Source of the DNA: Daphnia carinata
Lineage: Eukaryota > Arthropoda > Branchiopoda > Diplostraca > Daphniidae
Direction: 5' to 3'
DNA length: 64,000 nucleotides
NCBI RefSeq assembly: GCF_022539665.2
Contig: NC_081331.1
Coordinates: forward strand, 744,001 to 808,000
Shown: positions 1-13,200 of the stretch, piece by piece
Layout of the letters: the number at the start of each line of letters is the position of its first letter
Numbering within the stretch: position 1 is the stretch's first letter
Program-made: the position numbers and the translations under genes
The notes under the pieces: model-generated
What the model saw: only the letters and a program-made list of their open reading frames with translations
Told to the model about the DNA's origin: nothing
The model's database searches: none

Positions 1-3000
1 ACAAGACGAATTGTAGACAAGAGAAAAAAAGACGATTGGAACTTAAAAAAAAACAACGTCCCTCCGCTTCCCTTTCTGGGCCTTTGTGTTCTGATAAAGA
101 CGATTGACGGAACCACACAGGAAAAAAAATTGCTCAATTGCTCAGTCATGGAGGGAGGAAAAATCAAACGTGGATCGACGTCAAATGTGCATGAGTCAGT
201 CGTTAGAAAAGCACAAAGAGAGGAAAAGACTCCGTGATCCTTTTCTTCTTCTTCTTCTAAAAGTTTTTCTTTTTTTTTTTTGTCTAATGAGAATTGGATG
301 GTTTGAAATGCTGACGTCGTGTCTGACCTTTCCTTCTCATGTTTTTTTCTATTAAAGAAACGGCTGACGAAAACGTTTCTGTCATACAGTTCGAGTACTT
401 GATACAAAAAAAAAAAAAAAACGAGTGAAATTCGTTGCGTTTACAACAAAAGTTTCGAATCCCGTTTTTTGTCTGGCAAACACGGCAAGGCAAGTCGACA
501 ACAAATTAGCAATACCTATAACTGTAAACACAACACGTCAAGACGTATGTTACCAAAGAGTTAACTTGTTTTCGGTACGTTCGCTTACGCGTGGCGGGAA
601 ATTGGAAAACTTGCCAGGGTTGAAATTGCCATACGAATAGAAACGCGCCCATCTGCAGCGATGGGATGCGTGTCTTGCTCTCTTTTACGTTAAAAGTCTG
701 AACATGAAAGAAATGTAATCCGGCTTTATCGCAAATTCAAATGAGACCAAAAAAAAAAAAAAAACGATTAACATGAGATCAGCTATCCTATTCTGAAATA
801 TCGCAACACCTCTTAACTTTACTTCCCACCAAACTCTTTTCAAATAGAGAGCCGCATAATGTAAAAAAAAAAACAAAAAAAAAACAAAAACAAAGAAAAA
901 TAATACGCAATACTTCAAACGAAAAGGTGCGTGTTTTGACTAGGTTTTCCGTATGTACGCACGCCATTGCGAAGGAAACATCACTATAGTGACATCACCT
1001 AGAGACGTCGGCTAACCGAATTCCGGACTCTTTCCTTACGCAGTGGTTCAAAAACCTCTTGACAAGTCTACAGCAATCAATCTCTATAGTTTTAAAGATG
1101 TCGACAGCTGATTGCGTGTCTTTCTCCGCACGACAATTACGAAGCGAATGATTGACGAGGTCGCGTCGCGAGCGCGCTATCCATCAAGCTCACGAAAAAG
1201 AAAAATGGAACGACTTAGCGGCAAACGCATCCAAAAATCACGAGCCCGCTGATGAGGGAATCGACTATACGGCGTTGGGCAAATGAAAAAAAGAATCAGA
1301 TATTTGTTAAACAATTATCCGTGTACAGCTCGCTGTTTAACGTTAATGATTCACTAACCGTTTCCCTATAAGCCACACGCTCTTTTGCGTCGCTAATAAA
1401 TGACGTTAATCACTTTGTCAAACGATTTGCACGCGATGCCGTTTGTGGCTTTATTTCGTTCCAACAGGCGGCCGTCACAAGCCCCCCCCCCCGTCCATGC
1501 TCATCAAATTGTTAATAACGAAAAGAAAAGTGTTGCCCTTGCTTACACGCCCGCTTTAAAAGATTGAAATGGGAAAAGCCAAAAGCTCTTTGGGACGCTG
1601 ATCCGCCGCGAGTGCTACCAAATAAATCATTAGCCAGACATCTTAAAGAAAAGCTCATATGCCTCCCTCGTAATGGGCTGTCAAGGCAACCGTCCCCATT
1701 TCTCTTACGAGCTTATTCAACAGTAGCGCATCAAACAGTTAGAAGCCTAAATGTCAAAACTTTCTGATGACAGACGCACGTCTAAAGACATTTCTTTTTT
1801 CTAAGATTAACTAATTGCCTCGGTGTTTACAACTCGGCGCGTGCAACAACTTGAATAAAAAAAAAAAAAAAGGATTTTGAAAAAGAAATTCAAAGGAAAT
1901 ATCATGGGGGGGGGATGGGCATTCGTAACGTGAATCGGAATGATGTCGAACATCTTTTGCTTTGATGACACGATAATATGGAAAAAGTGAGGCAACATGA
2001 TATAATCGACGTTTCATCCATTGAACAATCGACGCGTTCACGTACTCCCCTTCCCCAAACTATTCTGTAATTAAACTCCGGAAGTGACTCATAATTTGTG
2101 TGTTTGTTTTTTCTACGACAATGAATCATGTCTGGAGATTAGTTTGACAGGACTTTTCTTTTTTAAGTCGTAAAATGCAGAATTACTATTGGGACATGTT
2201 TCGGATGACTCCCCAAAGGCGAGTTGAAACTGTCGTGGGAAAACAGAGAGGACATTTTGTAAAACAAAAAAAAAAAAAGAGCAAAGCGGTGACAGGGTAA
2301 AAATCGATTTGACACGAAGTACGACAAGAAGAGAACATTCACGTGCAAGAAAAAATAATAATAATAAAAGGAATGATCTACATGACTAACACAATTAATT
2401 GCGAGCAGACGAAGTTTGCTGTCATTCGAAAATGACGTGTAGTGACAAACGCAGGCTTAGTGGAACGTTCATTTGCATTTGCAAATACATTTTGAATGCG
2501 TTCCGAGAAAAAGATATGATGAAACTTAATCGACAACTTTCATAGTGCCTAGTTTTCGCCTGGACTGCATTTCACGAGCATTTTAACGTATACATTATCA
2601 TCGGTGCCCTTCGAATAGCGAAGAACGTCCAAAAACTTTATTAGCACCCCCACTTTTCAAGAGACTTTGGCTAAAAAACAAAACGACGATCAGCTGAGGA
2701 GCAGACGGCACTTGACGTCGCTCATCGATCGTGAAAATTTGAATTAAAACTCTACTTTTCCATCAACATTTGATGTTTGAAAAAAAAAATAATAATAATA
2801 ATAACAAGAATGGGATGGTAGAGCACACAGACACGCGCAAGTTGACTGTATCAAGGACTTATTCCAGTTGCCCGGTTTCGTTGTACAGTCTACTTTATTC
2901 ATCGAAAAATTCATCCGCAGTATCCGCTTGGCGATGGAGCCAATTGAAAAAAAAAAAAACCTAGGGTGTTGACTAGACGAAAGCCATTGGGTTATCCCCT

Positions 3001-6000
3001 TTCATATTTTTTTTTTAGGTTAAACACGGATCGATAGAAGCAATTTTTTAATATTTTTTCTATAAGCCCTTCGTGTTATTGTTTTTGCCCGTGAAAACAA
3101 AAATGAGGAGGGAGGGATGTGGGTTATGACAGCGCAATCGAAAATGTTTTGAAAACTCATTTGAACGAACTGTATAATTACCGCAATCCGATAAGTAATT
3201 TTGAAACGGTGTAGCCTTCGATACCAATGTTATGAAAAAGAGGGGGCGGATAAAAGGAGGGTAAATATTGATTGACTGAATTACTTGTTCCAGAGAGTCA
3301 AGGGGAAAGGGGTTGCGAGATTACGAGACTTGAATTTTCGAAAAGAAAAACAGCTGATTGCTAACCACCACAGAGATACGCTACCAACAAGCGTGTAAAA
3401 TGACGAGCTTGATTGCACAAATTCGTTTGAAGTTTTGGAAAATGAAATAGCGAACGCATCGTAAAATCGTGTTTTTCCTACGTCAATAGCTCAGCGATAT
3501 CGTCCCCCCCCCCCCGGAACGCCCTTTTCATTTCGTATATACATGTACATCGCAATTCTTCTTTTTAAAACTTCATCAATCAATTTTCATCGTTTTCCTT
3601 CTTAGAATTACAGCCAGTAATTTGAGTACCTCTATGTAACAGCCTGGAACATGAACGTGGCGCAATAAAAAAAAGAGCGAATTGAAAAAGAATAGACCTG
3701 CCATTCAGAAACGATGTAGAAAAATGGGTTGGCAATTTACCACATTCCTCTCAACTTGCGTGATTTCGATAATACACGAAATGAGTTCATTGGCTATTCT
3801 AAATCACAAAGAACGATGCAAAGTCATCAAAATACAAAGGGAAAATAAACGAAAATGAAACCGACAACGGTTTGTAAATTTACAAACTACGCAAACGGAA
3901 AGGACTCGACAAATGCTTGCAAGTTAACGTATGGCCACTGGTCTAATCCTCGAGTTGTGGCGGTATTGTTTTTTTTTTTTTTACAAAGAACAATCGTACC
4001 AAACGAATGCCACTTGAACCCTGTCTTCCCCGCATAACAAAGACACACACGCAAAAAAAAAAAAAACGTTGAAAAATACTTGTTAATTTTCAACGCTCTT
4101 AAGATTACGCGCAATGGTTCGTTAACCATCTCTTTTAACTTGATTATCAAAAGAATCGCATCAAAAAGAAATCCCCTTATCGTATTTTATAACGCGAAAC
4201 ATGAGTGACCTACTCCGGTTATCTCCAAACGTCAATTTACAAAATATTCATCGATGAGATGAAATGAGATCTATAGATCAATGAACAGCGAAAAGTTGGC
4301 CGTCCCAATTACATGAAAAAGAAAAACTATGACCCCCCCCCCTGCTGACACATTCCGTTAAAATCTTTGACTACGTCTAAGTGTTATTCATCAATTAAAA
4401 ACGAGACGTTGCAGCAGAGTTCGATGAGCAACGGTCCGTGAATCATCGGCCAATTAAAAAGGAAATGAAGAAGGTTCCTCAACTTTGTAGATTCATCGAC
4501 TCTTTTCGGCGCTTTCTCATTGGGAGAAAATGATTTTTGTTTTTAAACAAGACGCTTGCGTTGAATGAGAGAAGTGTGACGCTCGTTTGTCGTCCCATCG
4601 TTGGATCGCGAAACAAAAGGAAACATTTGCGAAAAGAAAGCGACAGAATAGCGTGATAAATATGAAAGAAAACAACAAGCTTTTTGCTCCGCACGTTCAC
4701 TACAAGAATTTTTTAAACTAGGGATCCGCTATGCAAACGGAGAAGTGATCAAGAAATCGATTGGGCCGATTGAAAATCACGAACAGTCGATTCTCCATTG
4801 ATATGGAAGGCCATCGGCATAGCCATCGGCTGTTATTCCGTCTCTTTTGACATAAGAATATATGACAGCCGAAGGGATTCCAACATTCACATTGCGCACG
4901 AATTGAAAAGGGTGATGTAAGCTTTTTGTTCTTCGTGTTATTCAATTTCTGTTGCTTAACCTTCTCCATCGTTTTTGATGTGCGAATGCCTCTATTATTC
5001 AATTTCACGTCGCAAAGTGCTACTGGAATTCACGAGACATTTCTTTCCAACAAAAACAAAAAGCCAAACATTTAAACACAACAAAAAAAATAATAAATAA
5101 TTTCTACGTCGTACAACAATGTTTTGTTTAACATCACCGTTTTCCTTTCAATGATGGCTAATACGTTATGCCAAGCTGTTGAGATGGCCGATTGCTGGTT
5201 GGTAATACTTGAACCACGTGCGGTCAAGAACTTGGGGTTTCAAAAAAACACAAAAGCATACTGAGAAAATAAGTGCGCGACGTCTCCTTCAATCTAGTCA
5301 GTCGACATGACGAAAAAGAAAAAGAAAACTAGAAAAAGTTGATTGGCAACCGCACAGTATTGATCTCTCTCTGTGAACGCAGTCTCAAGTGGGGAGCTAG
5401 TACCCAAAGTTGTACGCATACATGACCAGTGAGAAGATAGGAGAGGTTGATAGATACAGGACGCGGTAGTGCGTGTGTTTCGGTCAACTCCAAAGACATC
5501 AAACCTTATCTTTTAGATTTACTTTTTTTTTTTTTTTTTTTTGGTCTTGATACCACTACTACAGATATTCGTGGCCGTTTTTTTTTTTTTTTCAAACAGA
5601 ACTTTGACTCGAACAGTGGCGCTGTGCGCGGACAATGTATGGCACCTATCGCGGAAACGACGATCGCTTAAACTACTTCCTTTATTTTTGGAACTTTCCC
5701 CACCTCATATAAAAGGAGAGGGACGTCATTAAACCGCCATCTCGAGTGGCCCATCTCCTAGCGACATTTGATTGCTACATGTAAAAAAAGGGGTCGTATA
5801 CCTTTGCTATACGTTCCAATATTCTGTCCTCTACGTGGACGGAACGCTGCGGCTGTCCGCACGGGCCAATTGACACGCCCGACACGCAGACGAAACAATA
5901 AAAAATGAACGATGTCGTCGTTAGATGGTCGTAACTCTATCATACACACACAAAGGCTCCCCCCCCCAAAGGGCTGACGTCCCTCAATCAGCAGCTTCGC

Positions 6001-9000
6001 TATATCACATATAAAGTTCTTTAGGCATTGGACAATGCAATGAAAAAGGGGATAAGACGTTTGACAAAAGAAAAAGAAAAGGGAAAAACTTTTCAGTCAG
6101 TTGATCGTGTTTTTTATGTGACGAAGCGCTTGAAAATTGCGCTCAAATTATTGAAGTGTCAGTTTAAATTGATCTGCTGTCATGGGCAATTGATGAACTT
6201 TCCATTAGCTGCAAGTTGATGGCGCTGAAAGTTTGGTCTCTTAAACAAGTTTTAGAGTTTGTTGTAAACGGATAGCGTTATTCGAAGCGCACCTGCTAAT
6301 TTAACGCGTACCATCAAACTTGAACCTGTTTTCGAATGCACGCGTCTACAGTTTCCTTCTCGTTTTACGATACATTTCCTCCCCCTTTTCTATTAAACAT
6401 AAAGATAGCGCCTCCGAGGTGGCATGTGAAATGAATGCAAAGTCTTATTCAAACGAGCATCGATCGCTTTTATTCTATAAGACTTTTAAAACCAAGCTGA
6501 AGATTGGCAGCAACCGGAGCTGCTCTAGCGTGTGGCTGGAAGACGATAAAAACAAAACAAAAAAAAATAAAAAATAAAAACAGAAACGCTAGTTCGGCTT
6601 TTCTCTTTTTTAATGACTGTTCTGAGAGGTGAAAAGACGAAGGGCAAAAGGCTCATCCGGCTTATAGACAGCGGGCGCATTATTAACATACATTTCAACC
6701 TTAATGATATGCAATATGCAGATCCAAAAGATTATTAAGTGGCAAAGGACTTTCCGTGAAAGGCAAAAGAGAGAGAAATAAAAGCAAAAACCAATAAGCC
6801 GAAAAGGCAATTTGAGGTTTAGAAACTAACAAGCGTTGCACGTTAAAGGGTTGTCTAGGTAACGAAATATTCATAACATTTCATCTGACTCTAAAGGGGG
6901 GCTAACTTAAAAAGGAAAAGCTCGAAAGAGTTGCTGCTATTTTGATAACGAGCATTCGTCTTTCACCGATCGTTATCGGGCGAACAAAAAATGTCTACTC
7001 CGACAAGTGGCACAACGAGAAAAACGTGTTCTTTGAATTGTGTGCGCATTGTTAAACCGTCCTTGGAATAATCGTAAACGTATCGTAACCAATTATTCTA
7101 CAAGTACTGATCTTTGCGGCAATTTGATTTTAAAAAGTTGCAACCGCATAGGAAAAAATGTTTGTTTTAAAAAAAAAAAATTCCATGTTAACTTGTTCGC
7201 TTATTTTCCAGTTGGTTTCATGGAGGATTTACGCATCAAAACACAAAGTTTGCGGACAATTATATTGCGAAAGTAAAAGATTCGATTTTCTAGTCTTAAA
7301 AAAACAAGTACATTGTTGGTTTTCTTTAATTATTTAATTGGGAGAGTTTTGGATTGAAATATATATATGTAGTGTTTTGTTTTTCTGTTTCTTGAAAAAC
7401 AAAAATATCGAGTCAATAACATGACAACAGAGCCACCTTTCGCTGAATTTCTGTACTCGAACATCGAGTTAGCAACATAGTACGGATTCAGCCGCGAGGT
7501 GGCGCTGATACTAAGACAACAATCCAACCAAAACATTTTACTTTATGATACAGCTTACAGAACAGAGTACGCAAAAGAATGAACTAAACGTGGGATCTAA
7601 AATGGGTTTATAATTTTGAATTTTTTTTTTCATGTCAGGTAAGTGGGGAAGGGGGGTTTAACAATTCCATTGCTCTCGCTACAAAGGATCAAGCGATCCT
7701 ACAAAGAAATGAAACCTTGTTGGTTTTCCATCCTTTTCTTATACAATATATAAATCCAGTGCTTTGAATGCACTCCGCCGTCCCCCCCCCCCTCCCCATT
7801 CTGGTGGTCAAACATCGTGTTTCAATTTCAGGGAATCAAATTATTTATTCTGTTGAATATGAAGCAGAAGAAAAATAACAATACAAAAACAAGCTGGCGC
7901 TCGCAATTCGTAAAGAGGAAGCCTTTTTTTCTTTTTTTTTCACATACATCGCATTTTTCCTATCTGCCAGTAACTTTAACATCCCTCCCCCCGCAAAAAA
8001 AAAGCTTTGGACAATATATTTGTTTTGCAAGGGAAACGAAATGATTACTTCAATCCGCATTCTTTTGCATTTCAGACGCTTCGCTGAGTTACGCAGATTG
8101 AAAACTCGCCTTGTTGCAACGTGAATGTTCAAGGAAAACCCAATAACTCTTTACTTGTTTGTATCACGCGTCCTAAAAGAAGCATCTACGATTGATTAAC
8201 CACCGTCCCTCGCCGCAAGTTTACGCAACGCCCAAACCAATTTAGATCTGCGATCTCTTCAACGAATCAACCCAAAGAAATACGTACGCTTATTGAATCA
8301 GCATAAAACGTATAGCCAAACCAATAAATAGAAATCAACACTTCAAAAAAAAAAAAAAAAGGCCAGCGAATAGGCTAAGAAAATAGGAAGTTTTCAGTAG
8401 TTCAAATCGATGACAAGCAGCCAACAAAACCGACAGTAAAGAAACAACATCCTAACAAAAATGGGTTCTCGATTCCCGATTCTCATCACGTATCTATATG
8501 CCTCTTTTTCTTTTTGGCCTTTCGAATAAAAAGCCACTATGATCGACAAGATACTGCCGTGCGGGGGAAGACGAAAACAAAGAGGCAAAAAAAAAACTAT
8601 CGTTTCCAAAAAGAAAAAGGATGGCTGGGTGTAATGCAACTGGCGATAACGTCAGTCCTTTACAAATAGTGAGGAGAAACTTTCGTGGGCAAATGATAAG
8701 ACGCGTGACATTTCCGAAGATTTTGGACGCGTGACAGATCTCACGAAATTTGTTTTTCGGGGGGAGGCAAAGTTTCACGACAAATCCCAAAGGCAAATTT
8801 CGTGTTGTACTTGCCCCAGCTTTTTCCAACGAAAACAAACAGAAGGCAAAAAGATTTTTAACTGACAACATGCTTAACTTTGTCTACATAGTGAATGGTG
8901 ATGGCCTTTTGTTGGCTGGCAAGTCATGAAAAATACAATCTGTGTTACTCTAAACCGAGAAATTGTTTCGAATGGCCGACCATCAATTAGCCTAATCCAA

Positions 9001-9659
9001 CAAACACAAAAAGCTACTCAAAATTCTTCGCTGTTGCTAATAACTATGTTTGTCGTAATGCACTCGTGCAGTTGGGAATGGCAACACAAAATGTTTGAAA
9101 TGCCAGGCATGGAAAGCATAATTACATTCGACTTCGGGCAACAGGGAGTCATGCTGGGCAAAAAAGAAAAAATGGCGTTCGCTTACCCCACATAAAAAGG
9201 AGAAATGACGTCGGCAAATTTGAAGAAAGTCATTGTTCTGCGGCAATCAGTTGTTTTCACTTGAGTTCCACACGTAAATGTACATTCAGTTTTTGTCAAT
9301 TGACTGATTACACTCTGTTTTTTGACGAAAAAGGAAACAAGATTGACGTTCGTAGGCTCCAACGTTTGTTAATTAGAGAGATGGGGTTGCTCGGCTTCCA
9401 TCACCTATGGGGCGTTGCTAAGGCAAAAATGGAAACTTAAGAACTTTCGAACTAACTATGCAAGTTTGAGTTATTTTGGGTTTCTCCTCGTTCGTGGCAC
9501 ATTTTAATTTACAACAGTTTGGAGAAAGCTTTTTTCTGGTGACGTTCATTTCAGTCTTCTCGTTAACGAGTAATGACAAGTGATACGGTTGATGTTCTTA
9601 ATTGGTTTCACCCCAAATGACTCCTACGCTATCTAGCGGTCATATTTTCGAAAAAAATG

Positions 9660-9695
<36 letters not shown>

Positions 9696-10220
9696 ACTTG
9701 ATGGATTTTTGCTACGGAACTGCGGTTCACCAATTAAAATTTAAAGTGCGTTGAGATTGTTGATTCCAAATAACGCAAAAACTAAACTTAAATAATGCAG
9801 TAATCTAAGCGTAGATGTCGCCATGCTTATATGTAAATGTTGATGGCAGTTTTGATGGCTAATTTTTTCGTGTCTATTTGTTTGAAAAGCTTTCATCAGT
9901 GTACATCTAACATCGTGGGCGTACTGCGCAACAGACGTGTCCGTGGACACAAGAAATGATCTGGAATAGCCCTGGTGGCGGATTCGGCCCAGCTTTCATC
10001 CACACTACAACATCAGCTCAAGACCCGGCCGGACGCGGGTCCATTTCAATTGTAATATTTAAAAAAACGAAACGGTCCAAATTTTGTTTTAAGCCGATGT
10101 TTGTTTGTATTGGTTTGTGTTTTCTTTTCCGCATTAATATTTATCTCTAGTGTTTCATTGCGTGTGTATGTGCCGACGTTATTACCATCGGAATCAGATA
10201 GTGTTGGATCCCGTGTTAAG
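1..10220. other. Gene-poor, homopolymer-rich intergenic region
   Basis: I see no supportable gene here. Open frames are short (at most about 125 codons), built from homopolymer lysine or phenylalanine stretches, and lack recognisable domains or consistent splice partners. The stretch is AT-rich, with many A/T runs (for example a 32-T run at 9662-9693) and several runs of eight or more C (near 1482, 3505, 4332, 7781). Short AAT microsatellites lie near 2352 and 2789. It probably includes the upstream regulatory region of the NMDA receptor gene that begins at 10221, but no TATA or initiator pair could be fixed. Confidence 0.6.
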
Positions 10221-13200
10221 ATGAAGCTATTAATTCACACCGCTACGGGCAAGACGGCACTAATTGCATTTTTGATTCACTTGGCCATCTCCGGTTGGTG
10301 TTTTACCGGATCCGTCGCCGCCGGTGGCCAACATTTCCTGCGGACAATGGAACCAAACAATTGGCCCAGCAATCCAACTAATAATCCAGCTCCGCTGTCC
10401 GCTACTGGCGGAACAATTGGCAACAGTGCAACTATTCGAAAGCGTTCGATCTATGCTGATTATCCTGGACGTTTGCCTTTATCAACAATGACAATGATGA
10501 GAGTGCAAGAGTCAGCCCTTTACGCGGTTCAATCCGCCGTTCCAGCAACGGCTTCCGCTTTGGTGTCCGATTCGTTAATGAAACGCGTCTCGCTCGGATT
10601 GCTCCTGCCGCACACGACGTTCAGAGTTCGCGAGTACAGCAAAGCCGTCCAAACTGCCATGAACAGTTTGCGTAAACAGGATCTCAGCTTCATCAATACG
10701 TACCGGTTTCAAGTCTCTGATATCCACACAGACATGCTCAAAGTGAACCCCAGTCCCACAGGTAAAAAAGAGTATATCTGAACGTTGGCCAAAGTCAATG
10801 CGCAGCGTGTATTTGGGTATTGTTAATTCACCATAAAGAAAACTATTCAGGGAAATGAAGACGAGATTGAAAAGACATATTGTTGCAAAATTCAAAGACG
10901 AATGAATGAACAAAAAGAAAACATCGAAAATGAGATTTGTTATGTTTGGGGCTAGCCTGATTCGTTTCCGCTAAGGAATGAAGATGTAGCAACTCAATCA
11001 ATTTTCCGCCTCGTAGCGTTATCTCTGTTCCACTTCTATGCTAACGAAAAAAAAAAAATAAAATAGAAGAATAAAGAAGTTGCGGAAAAACGGATTTCTC
11101 ACAAGGGACACCAACGGCCACAGTGATAGAACATTGTAATTTCTTTCTCATTCGGAGGCCTAGGCTCATTTCCCTCGTACATGATGACACGTACAGATCT
11201 AAAAATATCTCCTCCCGTCATGTCTGTCATTGACACGCACTCGGCCAAACTTGTGTGTAAGGAAGATTAAGAGTCTCAAGAAGAAGCAACAAAAAAATAA
11301 GCAGACGGTCAAATCGCTAATGGTATGTGTCCTCAAACACGTACTGCAATATCTTACAGTGCGCAAGACCGAAGTAAATGATAAACTGATGGACCAAAAA
11401 CAAAAATGATTGATTATCTTATTTCGTGGGGTCTGGTTTTAATGTGCACGTAAAGCTGGACAGACTTAAAATAACGATGGAGAGTAGTGCATAATATAGT
11501 CATTCCGTAATGCATTATGCTTGTCATGTAAACCGTTAACGCATGAGAATCCATCAGCACGGAGGTTGATGTTCCACGCGATCACGGCCTGCTGTTTGAT
11601 ATGGAAAAGTTTGGGTCCAATGTAGTTTTAGTTTGATAAAGGAAACTGTTGGATTTATGTCACTTCTAGCCGCGTATGATGTATGAGCATCAATCAAGAA
11701 CAACTGCACTTCACCTTACGAAGGCACAAGCCGACTACTTATCTATTCTAGCCTGGCATTATTGATTTTCTTTTTCGTAGAAGAATAATAACTACTGCCG
11801 GGTTTGTTTGAAACAACACCAGTGCTTTATATAAAAAGGCTTTGATAATACCTGAAAGAGGAAACCAAGTTTATAATGAAACCAGCGTAGAATCAATCAA
11901 GAGGGTGAAAGCTAGGAGAGCAAGTAAAACATCTTTGCTCGTGTGAGATGTGTTCATTTAGGTGCTGGCGTGATTAATAAAGCCCGGCAAAAGGTCTCTA
12001 CGTACAGGAAAAATGAAAATCATCAAATAAAAGATTTTTTTTAGACCCGTTTTCAAGTCAAATTTAGAAGTTCATCTAAGCACATCAGTTTCTTGCTTTG
12101 ATGATTTCCAAGAAAACAGATCATTCTTTCAGACAAGTTCAGCGTTGCTTTGTTTATCAAGTGATTTTCAGTCACGTTTTTGGCCTGCCGAAACGACAAC
12201 ACTGAATTATCGGGAGATTGTAGTTCGCCATGGTAGGAGTGTGACAAATCAAAGCTTGTGGGCAAAGAAAAGGATATCAATCGAATTACGAGAACCGATC
12301 TCGTGAAGTGGACCAACGCGAGCACGAAGCATCTGACAAATGTGTCCCTATAGGCTCAATGCCGTCGAGTCATTTCTCATTCTTCGGGGACTGAACAGCA
12401 CAAAAGACCAGAAAACAACCCAAAGAAAATATCAGAGTATAGTCGAATTGTTCCAGTCGGATGCGTGGAATGTTTCTATCCGAAAGCGCGATTGTCTAGG
12501 CATTGTCTCGTGGTCCTTTAGTTTTAGTTTTATTGCGACAAAAAAAAAAAAAAAAAAACACAATTTTCTATGCAGCGCTATAGTTCCATTATCCATTCGT
12601 CCTCGAATTGCAACTGTTAATCAATACGTTTCTCCATATGGAATCTATCCTCCAGGAGATGACGAACAAGCTGCCAAAGATGTCTATACTCATACGAGTC
12701 TTTATGAATAGCATTACCAATTATATTCGATATCTACGAATGAACGTTTGACATTCATGGATAATGAATATCTTTTGTATGGCAATGATGATGATGAGCT
12801 TATTTGGATTGAACGCACAGTTAACATATACTGAAGAGATAGACGTCTGAATCGTTATCTGAACATACATCACTGACAGCCCTCAATCTCTTCCAGCAAT
12901 GGATGAGAACTGACACTTGCTGTATTGAGAATACTTTCTGTTTATATGTAAATATTTGTTAGAAGAAAAGAACCTCTTTATCAGAACTGCTCCAATACCC
13001 AGTAGATTTCTTTTTTCCATGTTTATTTCTTTTTTTTTCACAAAAAAATGGGACACAGCCTTGGAATAGTTTTAAAAAAAGTGAACGAGGATCGAAACTC
13101 CCCCTCCTGGAGTATAAAGTAGTGTCTCGCAACTGGACATTCCCTGCTGGTTATGTTATACAAGCCGAGACGGTTATGTATGAATAAAGCTGTGTCTGAA

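Noticed and set aside
8494-8871. Minus-strand open frame of 125 codons
   Set aside because: Low-complexity Phe/Leu/Ser content from A/T runs, no domain, no promoter or splice context; likely chance.
12340-12711. Plus-strand open frame of 123 codons in NMDA receptor intron 1
   Set aside because: Contains a poly-Lys homopolymer stretch, no signal peptide or domain, and cannot be spliced in phase with the receptor.
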